This document shows positions 58,042 through 64,000 of a DNA stretch of 64,000 bases, piece by piece. This DNA comes from a virus. The DNA is taken from the IMG/VR virus record IMGVR_UViG_3300044633_000899, positions 149,306 through 213,305 of that record; one strand, given 5' to 3'. Under the pieces are notes generated by a model. It ran no database searches, was not told the origin of the DNA, and saw only the letters and a list, made by a program, of their open reading frames with translations. Made by a program: the position numbers and the translations under genes. The stretch's first letter is position 1. Every line of letters starts with the position of its first letter.

Positions 58042-61000
58042 ATGGCACAACAGAATATTAATCAATATGCTTATCAAAAATCTAGATTAAACCTAGAATA
58101 TGATAGTATGGATATGTCATTAACTTCAGATGAAAGAGATTATAGTGAAGAAGTTGTTTTCTCGCCTTTTCTTATCGCACAAACATATGGTAAAAAATTA
58201 CCAATTAATATTGATATTGATAATTTTTTAACAACACAACCTTTAAATCTTACATATAAAAATTATAACCAAAATAATATTTTTGTATCACAAAATTATT
58301 ACAACCCAAACAATGAGGTTTTAAATTGTTTAACCGCCGATACTGTTTGTGATATTGGTTTAACAGGTATTGATAATGGTTTAGTCAATAAAATGACAGG
58401 TGAAACGTTAAATTTTACTGAGGGTATATTTGAGGATTCAGTTAAGTTTGATAGATTACATTATGACAGACGATTTAAAATGATTCAAGTCACAGGATAT
58501 ACTGGAATGTATGAACAATTTTCAGGTGTAACTGGTCAAACATTATACGAGGTTGTTAGTAAAAATGATCCAACTATTGGTAGATACCACGAATTATATG
58601 GTGGCTTTTACCAAGGATTTTATAAATTATTTGGGTATGATTATGAGATATTACCTGAAAGGGTAACAAAAGGTTGGACCATTGAAATGGTTTTAAAACC
58701 TAGGTTGGAAAACGAATATCAACCAAATTCGGGTGAAACAACATTGAATATGTTATACCCCCAAAATAAAAATATGTTTTTTTACTTGGGTACTAGAGCA
58801 GAAAATAAATTTTATCATTATGCTGATGGTTCACCAAAATGTTTTACTGGTTACACAAGAACAACAACACCATTAGCAAATTGTGTTCAAACTTGCGCTT
58901 GTTGTGATAGAAACATAACAAATAGTAGATGTGTTTATTTATATCCACCAAGATCAAAAGATAACCAACACGACCCCCATTTAAACTATGGTTGTAACAC
59001 TTGTAACGGTGATAATGAAAAAAAATTAACTTGTGGTTGTGGATGTGGTGAATCACCTTGTGACACTTGTGGTTGGGAATGTCAAACACATAATTGTCCT
59101 ATAATTATTGAACCAACACCGACACCAACACCCGTACCGACCTCAACACCGACTTGTGAGAACACAACACCCGTTTGTACACCAAGTTGTACCACTTGTG
59201 AAACGTGTACCGATTGTGTTGGTTGTAACACAAATGGTTTTACATCAATTGAGGACACTTGTGAGAAAGATCCATTATTTGATTTAATGTCAAATAATAT
59301 TGCGTTTAAATTATGTGGTGACCCAAAGAACCCATCAATTGGTGTTAAAGTTTTACGTTTTACTGGTGGTTGTGAAACAACTGGGACTTGTACATCAGGA
59401 CAAACATATTTAACCGGTTACACAATTGATGAGTATTGTTCACCACCAATTTATCCAAGATGTCAAAAAGAAAATCCGTCTTGGTTAAATTTGGAACATT
59501 GGTTTCAAGTGGACGTTACTTGGTCACGTTATACCGATTTTGATTATTGCGACTTAAAATACTTTGGTGGTTTAAGCGATATTACAACAATCACCCCGTT
59601 GGATTCATTAGCAAATAACACCGTTAATTTAATACAACCACCATTGACACATATAAATGAGTTTGGTGAGACAATTGAGATTGTTAATTTAAATCAAAAA
59701 TGGTTAGAAGAAAAAAAATATAGATTAGGTAGATTAAAAATTTATGTTAATGGTAAACCGATTTACACCTTAGAAAATTTTGAGGAAGTAATACCAAGAG
59801 CGTTAAACACAGATAAAGAAAAACAATTAGGTGTACCATTTAACATTTCTTGGGGTGGTGGAACACAGGGACTTCACGAGAATTTAACATTTTCATCTTG
59901 TTCTGGATTAACAAGTGGTTACACACAAGATCCAGAATTGTTTCCAACATCAACATTAAGTGGGACAACATTCTCAGGGTTGACAACAAATATCTTATTG
60001 GAAAAAGAATTTGGTGGAACATTTGAAGGTGCAATATCACAATTTAGAATGTATGTTGAACCATTAAGTGGGGATGAGGTTAAACATAATTTTAATATTT
60101 TAAAAAATAAATTTGGGATGTTTGATCCAGATTGTCCAGATTGTGGTGATGATTTCTGTGAGGTAGATGATTTCACTTTTGAGATAGTTACAACAACAAC
60201 CACACAACTTCCAACGCCAACACCTAGTGTTACTCCAACTGTTACACCAACTGTTACACCAACACCAACGCCGTCAATGCCAATGTTTGAATTAGACCTT
60301 ACAATTGACGTGACAATAACATCAGGTAGTGTTATTGCTAATGTTGTCGTAACAAATAATACACCAGTAATTCGTGATACAACCGTTAGTTTTGTGAAGA
60401 ACTTAGTGTTTGAAGATGATAGGATTGTACCTATTAATATTACAGTATTAATACCACAAGGACAAACATCAATAACGAAACAAATCATTATTGATGAAGA
60501 TTATGATAAATTAACAGAAGATACAAATATTGATATACCAGTAATTGATGTCCACGGTATTGATAATGAACAAATTGTTATTACTGAGACTAGACAAATA
60601 CATTATGAGATACCTGTTAAACCTGGTAAGGTAACCCCAACCCCAACACCGACTAATACACCAACCCCAACACCAACAAGTACACCGACAAGTACACCAA
60701 TACCGACAAACACACCAACACCAACAAGCACATCTGTTGTTGTGTTACCAACTGTTTATTATGGTAAATATTTAAAACAAAATTTTGATGTTGATGATTT
60801 AAATTTGTTGGGTACGATTGAAACAAACGAGATTGTGAATAATTATTTAATGTACGCGGCAGTTAACGGTTATTGTTATATGTTAATACCAAATACAATG
60901 CAACAACCAACAATATTTAGAAATAGTAATGATGGTTGTAGTGGATTTATTATACCGTTCGTAAAAGTTGATGAAATAACAATCATTGATTCTCACGGAC

Positions 61001-61074
61001 AAAATATTATATATTATGTATATAGATCTTTTGTATCAACAAAAGCAAATGTTGATGTATGGATCTGTGATTGA
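58042..61074 (+). CDS. Large virion appendage protein, LamG/ConA-like with Thr-Pro linkers
   Basis: The 1010-aa protein has an N-terminal region (1-230), then a ConA/LamG-like lectin fold split by a Cys-rich insert. The parts are WTIEMVLKPRLENEY near 215, IYVNGKPIYTLENFEE near 570 and GTFEGAISQFRMYVEPLSGDE near 655. The insert (about 280-430) has more than 25 Cys, including CACCDRN, CGCGCGESPCDTCGW and CTTCETCTDCVGC, and TPTPTPVPTSTP runs. Later Thr-Pro linkers (about 720-750 and 870-900) flank an Ig-like domain. It is probably a tail or capsid fibre that binds surface glycan; its enzyme activity, if any, is unknown. Confidence 0.7.
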   Translation: MAQQNINQYAYQKSRLNLEYDSMDMSLTSDERDYSEEVVFSPFLIAQTYGKKLPINIDIDNFLTTQPLNLTYKNYNQNNIFVSQNYYNPNNEVLNCLTADTVCDIGLTGIDNGLVNKMTGETLNFTEGIFEDSVKFDRLHYDRRFKMIQVTGYTGMYEQFSGVTGQTLYEVVSKNDPTIGRYHELYGGFYQGFYKLFGYDYEILPERVTKGWTIEMVLKPRLENEYQPNSGETTLNMLYPQNKNMFFYLGTRAENKFYHYADGSPKCFTGYTRTTTPLANCVQTCACCDRNITNSRCVYLYPPRSKDNQHDPHLNYGCNTCNGDNEKKLTCGCGCGESPCDTCGWECQTHNCPIIIEPTPTPTPVPTSTPTCENTTPVCTPSCTTCETCTDCVGCNTNGFTSIEDTCEKDPLFDLMSNNIAFKLCGDPKNPSIGVKVLRFTGGCETTGTCTSGQTYLTGYTIDEYCSPPIYPRCQKENPSWLNLEHWFQVDVTWSRYTDFDYCDLKYFGGLSDITTITPLDSLANNTVNLIQPPLTHINEFGETIEIVNLNQKWLEEKKYRLGRLKIYVNGKPIYTLENFEEVIPRALNTDKEKQLGVPFNISWGGGTQGLHENLTFSSCSGLTSGYTQDPELFPTSTLSGTTFSGLTTNILLEKEFGGTFEGAISQFRMYVEPLSGDEVKHNFNILKNKFGMFDPDCPDCGDDFCEVDDFTFEIVTTTTTQLPTPTPSVTPTVTPTVTPTPTPSMPMFELDLTIDVTITSGSVIANVVVTNNTPVIRDTTVSFVKNLVFEDDRIVPINITVLIPQGQTSITKQIIIDEDYDKLTEDTNIDIPVIDVHGIDNEQIVITETRQIHYEIPVKPGKVTPTPTPTNTPTPTPTSTPTSTPIPTNTPTPTSTSVVVLPTVYYGKYLKQNFDVDDLNLLGTIETNEIVNNYLMYAAVNGYCYMLIPNTMQQPTIFRNSNDGCSGFIIPFVKVDEITIIDSHGQNIIYYVYRSFVSTKANVDVWICD
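60195..60735 (+). repeat. Thr-Pro coding microsatellites
   Basis: Runs of ACNCCN-type triplets encode TPTPT/TNTPT/TSTPT at about 60195-60273 and 60634-60735, with a shorter one near 59113-59150. They are linkers in the protein at 58042. Confidence 0.75.
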
Positions 61075-61094
61075 TAAAAAAAAATTATATGTAA

Positions 61095-61586
61095 ATGTCA
61101 AATTTTGAACTAATAGGTGGTATTGGTATTATGGGTTTTATAAGTCCTATGAACACAGAAGATACCTATGCTGTTATAGACCCAATATATGGTGTTGATG
61201 GATTGAGAAATGTGTCAGCGGTTGAGGATTTGAATTTAATTTCCGTTGAGAGAAGACGACCAGGGATGATTGTTGGTGTAAATGGGGGTGATGTTTATTA
61301 TAAATTAAAAAGTTTGGACGATTGGTCGTTTGATATTGGTGATTGGTTAGAGTTAGATTTATCAAAAATAACACACATTGACAAAGAAAAACCGAATGGT
61401 ATTATTGATGGTATAAACAACAGTTTTATTCTAAATAATAACCCAATACCAGGATCCGAACATATCTATTTAAATGGGTTATTACAAGATGATGAAGATG
61501 ATTATCAAATTGAATATAACACAATAATTTTTAATGAACCACCAAGTATTGGTATGAAAATTAAATGCTCATATAGAACATCATAA
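61095..61586 (+). CDS. Virion fibre-associated protein
   Basis: The 163-aa protein has two beta domains. The second (about 100-163) shows NGIIDGINNSFILNNNPIPG, SEHIYLNGLLQDD and YNTIIFNEPPSIGMKIKCSY, a repeat common in phage tail and neck fibres. The first (about 45-95) has RPGMIVGVNGGDVYYKLKSL. It follows the large appendage gene by 20 bases and probably belongs to the same structure. Confidence 0.65.
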   Translation: MSNFELIGGIGIMGFISPMNTEDTYAVIDPIYGVDGLRNVSAVEDLNLISVERRRPGMIVGVNGGDVYYKLKSLDDWSFDIGDWLELDLSKITHIDKEKPNGIIDGINNSFILNNNPIPGSEHIYLNGLLQDDEDDYQIEYNTIIFNEPPSIGMKIKCSYRTS

Positions 61587-61624
61587 AAAAAAATAAAAAA
61601 AATGTTGTTTTTAAGAAACAACGA

Positions 61625-61632
61625 TATTTATC
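61625..61632 (+). promoter_or_regulatory. TATTTATC late-promoter-like box
   Basis: The box ends 19 bases before the ATG at 61652. Confidence 0.5.
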
Positions 61633-61651
61633 TAATAAAAGGAAAAATAAA

Positions 61652-61882
61652 ATGGAACAAGAAAAATATACAACATCAGATTTATATTTAGCGGCGTTTT
61701 TACGATTAAAAGGGAATAAAATGTTGGTTGAGAAAAATAAAAGTAAAGCAATCTTTGTTTTTGAAAAAACTGATGATTTGATGGTATTAATTAACGATTA
61801 TTTAAATGAAAATGGTTCTTGTTCACCATTACTTTATACTAATTCTATTAAAAATTTAAAAAATTTAATATATAATTTATAA
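61652..61882 (+). CDS. DUF5659-like small protein
   Basis: The 76-aa protein begins YTTSDLYLAAFLRLKGNKML and continues with AIFVFEKTDDLMVLINDYL, the pattern of DUF5659 (YxTSDLYLAAxLxxKG). That family is short, often phage-encoded, and of unknown function. It has its own late-type box. Confidence 0.65.
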   Translation: MEQEKYTTSDLYLAAFLRLKGNKMLVEKNKSKAIFVFEKTDDLMVLINDYLNENGSCSPLLYTNSIKNLKNLIYNL

Positions 61883-61910
61883 TTTTTTTGAACTTTACTA
61901 AAGTTCGTGA

Positions 61911-61918
61911 TATTTATA
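61911..61918 (+). promoter_or_regulatory. TATTTATA late-promoter-like box with long leader
   Basis: The box lies 199 bases before the next ATG (62118). The 61883-62117 gap is AT-rich; I see no ORF, tRNA or stable hairpin in it apart from this box. Confidence 0.4.
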
Positions 61919-62117
61919 TATAACAAACTGGTTAAATCCAGTATATATTAATATCTTATATTTATCATCTTATTTACATTTGTCTATTATTACGTGATTT
62001 AGTTTCTTTAAATCAGGTCTAAATTTGTATTTAAATTTATCGGTCAAAATAAAAAATCAAATTGATTTTTATCGGTGTAACGAACACATATAATAAACAA
62101 AAAAAAATAATTTTTTT

Positions 62118-64000
62118 ATGTCTACAACTAAAATTGTATTAAATAGACAGTCCGATTTAATTTTGGACAACGCACAAATAACAGCACCAGTTGGTATCGT
62201 TGTTGCCGATATTGATGGTTTACAATCAGCAATTACGTCAATCGACACAAACATTTCAACTGAAACATCTCGTGAAGTTTCTAGTCGTATTTCTGGTGAT
62301 GAATCAGTAGATACTAAATTATCAACAGAAATCAGTGATAGAACTGCTGCCGTATCTACTGAAGCATCTGCAAGAGTTGCTGGTGATGAGTCACTTGCTG
62401 CAAATTTATCTTCTGAAGTTGTTAATAGAGAAGCTGATGTTGATGCTGAAGAATCTCGTTCAATCGTTGCTGAAACTTCATTACAAAACAACATTACTGC
62501 TGAAGCATCTTTAAGAGTTGTTGGTGATGAAAGTTTGGAAGCGGCAATGGAAGCTGCTGATGAAGCAATTATTAGTGATTTAGAAGGTGAAGCATCAACT
62601 CGTTTGGCTGCTGACCAGTCTTTAAACACTAAGATTGATTACGTTATCTCTAACACTGACCCAGCTGCTTTGGATTCATTAACAGAAATCGTTAATGCTT
62701 TTCAATCAATGGATGGTGATTTAGAAAATACCATTAGTGAACTTGCAACTAACGCATCTATCGCAACATCTGCTGAAGCGTCAATCCGTTTGGCTGCTGA
62801 CCAGTCTTTAGCGTCTGATTTATCAACTGAAATCGTTGATAGAGTTGCTGGTGTATCTTTAGAGGAGGCTGCTAGAATTTCTGGTGATGCTTCTGTTGTT
62901 GCTGATTTGTCAACTGAAACTTACAACAGAGAAGTTGCTGTAAGTGCTGAGGCTTCTGCAAGAGTATCTGGTGATGCTTCTTTAGCTTCTGATTTATCAA
63001 CTGAAACTGTTAATCGTGAGAGTGCAGTATCTGCTGAAGAATCTGCTCGTATTTCTGGTGATGTTTCTTTGGATGCTAAAATTTCTACTGACTTGTCAAC
63101 TGCTAACGCATCTGTTGAGGCTGCTTTATCAACTGAAATTTCTGAAAGAACTGCTGATGTTGATGCTGAAGAATCTCGTGCAATGAGTGCTGAGGCTGTA
63201 TTAACTGCTGACTTATCTGCTGAAGTTTCTAACAGAACTGCTGATGTTGACGCTGAAGAAAGTAGAGCGACAAGTGCTGAATTAGTATTAACTAATGATT
63301 TAAGTGCTGAAGTTTCTAACCGTATTGCTGATGTTAATGCTGAAGAAAGTAGAGCAATGAGTGCTGAATTAGTATTGACTAATGACTTATCTACTGAAGT
63401 TTCTAACCGTATTGCTGATGTTGATGCTGAAGAAAGTAGAGCAATGAGTGCTGAGTTAGTATTGACTAACGCTGTAAGTGCTGAAGTTTCTAACAGAACT
63501 GCTGATGTTGATGCTGAAGAGTCAAGAGCAATGAGTGCTGAGGCTGTATTGGCTAATGACTTAATTGCTGAAATTTCTGATAGAGGTGTTGCCGTATCTA
63601 ATGAAGCGTCAACTCGTTTGGCTGCTGACCAATCTTTGGCTGCTAATATTTCTGCTGAAGCGTCTCGTATTGATGTTATCCTTGATGGTTCTGATGTTGA
63701 TTTAGACCAATTTGCTGAAATCGTTGAATTCGTTAACGGAATTGATTTAGAAAATGATAACGCATTGTTGTCTGCAATGACATCTTTCGGTGCTGATTTA
63801 GACGCTGAAGAATCTCGTGCAATGAGTGCTGAATTAGTATTAACTAATGACCTTTCTGCTGAAGTTTCTAACAGAACCGCTGACGTTGATGCTGAAGAAT
63901 CTCGTGCAATGAGTGCTGAATTAGTATTGACTAATGATTTAAGTGCTGAAGTATCTAACAGAGAAGTTGGTGTATCTACTGAAGAGTCTGCTAGAATTTC
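62118..64000 (+). CDS. Repetitive coiled fibre protein (partial, runs off the window)
   Basis: The ORF starts STTKIVLNRQSDLILDNAQI and is open to the end of the window (627 codons). After about residue 30 it is almost wholly built from 29-residue units of the form DLSAEVSNRTADVDAEESR followed by AMSAELVLTN, preceded by more diverged copies. Two longer breaks occur, with DPAALDSLTEIVNAFQSMDGD and a VDLDQFAEIVEFVNGID segment, both DxxxLxEIVxxF-like. The regular Ala/Ser/Glu heptad content suggests a long trimeric coiled-coil fibre, with the C-terminal tip outside the window. Confidence 0.8.
   Translation, partial: MSTTKIVLNRQSDLILDNAQITAPVGIVVADIDGLQSAITSIDTNISTETSREVSSRISGDESVDTKLSTEISDRTAAVSTEASARVAGDESLAANLSSEVVNREADVDAEESRSIVAETSLQNNITAEASLRVVGDESLEAAMEAADEAIISDLEGEASTRLAADQSLNTKIDYVISNTDPAALDSLTEIVNAFQSMDGDLENTISELATNASIATSAEASIRLAADQSLASDLSTEIVDRVAGVSLEEAARISGDASVVADLSTETYNREVAVSAEASARVSGDASLASDLSTETVNRESAVSAEESARISGDVSLDAKISTDLSTANASVEAALSTEISERTADVDAEESRAMSAEAVLTADLSAEVSNRTADVDAEESRATSAELVLTNDLSAEVSNRIADVNAEESRAMSAELVLTNDLSTEVSNRIADVDAEESRAMSAELVLTNAVSAEVSNRTADVDAEESRAMSAEAVLANDLIAEISDRGVAVSNEASTRLAADQSLAANISAEASRIDVILDGSDVDLDQFAEIVEFVNGIDLENDNALLSAMTSFGADLDAEESRAMSAELVLTNDLSAEVSNRTADVDAEESRAMSAELVLTNDLSAEVSNREVGVSTEESARI
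63140..63960 (+). repeat. Coding repeats with an 87-base period
   Basis: At least six copies of a 29-codon unit (GCTGATGTTGATGCTGAAGA core) occur between 63140 and 63960, interrupted at about 63570-63800. Confidence 0.8.

Noticed and set aside
60195-60735. ACACC-type microsatellite as a replication or regulatory repeat
   Set aside because: It is in frame and encodes Thr-Pro linkers.
61883-62117. Possible small RNA or tRNA in the 235-base gap
   Set aside because: No cloverleaf, conserved loop or stable hairpin was visible; only AT-rich sequence and one late-type box.
62069-62629. Leftward ORF opposite the repeat fibre
   Set aside because: It is a Ser/Ala-rich shadow of the repetitive fibre codons on the other strand.
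63140-63960. 87-base repeats as a CRISPR array or tandem non-coding repeat
   Set aside because: The repeats are contiguous, in frame, and encode one continuous protein; there are no spacers.

Overview
The window is part of a large, AT-rich (roughly 30% G+C by eye) T4-like myovirus genome. The head and packaging genes run in T4-like order on the + strand: large terminase, portal (gp20-like), probable prohead core proteins, prohead protease (gp21-like), acidic scaffold (gp22-like) and major capsid protein (gp23-like). The tail tube, baseplate-type proteins, a gp55-like late sigma factor and a block of sugar genes are on the - strand. The host is probably a member of the Bacteroidota. The reasons are a secreted GEVED/FN3 protein with a T9SS-style C-terminus, a DUF4494-like protein, a ClpC with the GVGF loop typical of that phylum, and two TAnnTTTG-type promoter boxes. 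No tRNA, CRISPR array or integrase was seen.

Layout. 1-3.6 kb (-): a ClpC-type unfoldase gene broken into two ORFs inside its first Walker A motif by an atypically split intein (24-aa N-part, 133-aa C-part), with a free-standing Vsr-like homing endonuclease between the halves. 3.6-4.1 kb: a divergent, palindrome-rich promoter region and a tandem-UVR (McsA-like) protein. 4.2-9.2 kb (+): small proteins and probable virion or core proteins. 9.3-11.3 kb: terminase. 11.3-13.4 kb: a fibre-like protein whose 3' end looks like the variable region of a diversity-generating retroelement. 13.6-16.7 kb: a portal gene with an in-frame HNH intein. 16.7-23 kb: head morphogenesis. 23.2-27.2 kb: two related homing endonucleases flanking the tail tube gene. 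27.2-31 kb: the GEVED/T9SS-like secreted protein and a membrane protein. 31-40 kb (mostly -): small basic proteins and tail/baseplate-type proteins. 39.9-40.6 kb: late sigma factor. 40.6-55 kb (-): about a dozen glycan genes (GT2, GT4 and GT8-like transferases, a DegT-like aminotransferase, a WbqC-like protein, a NeuD-like acyltransferase, a methyltransferase, a PhyH oxygenase, a beta-propeller glycosidase-like protein) interleaved with PhoH, a HAD-like protein, dUTPase and a DEDDy exonuclease. 55-58 kb (-): small hypotheticals including WYL-like and LETM1-like proteins. 58-64 kb (+): fibre and appendage proteins, the last running off the window with 29-residue repeats.

How it works together. 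A TATTTAT(A/T/C) box lies a few to about 40 bases before most gene-block starts on both strands. With the gp55-like sigma factor present, this is most simply the phage late promoter, although it is the reverse complement of the T4 late box. The structural genes build a contractile-tailed virion. The glycan genes could decorate the virion or remodel the host surface, and the fibres include at least one probable hypervariable receptor-binding protein. The most notable system is the fractured clpC, whose active ATPase would exist only after two polypeptides are joined by trans-splicing.
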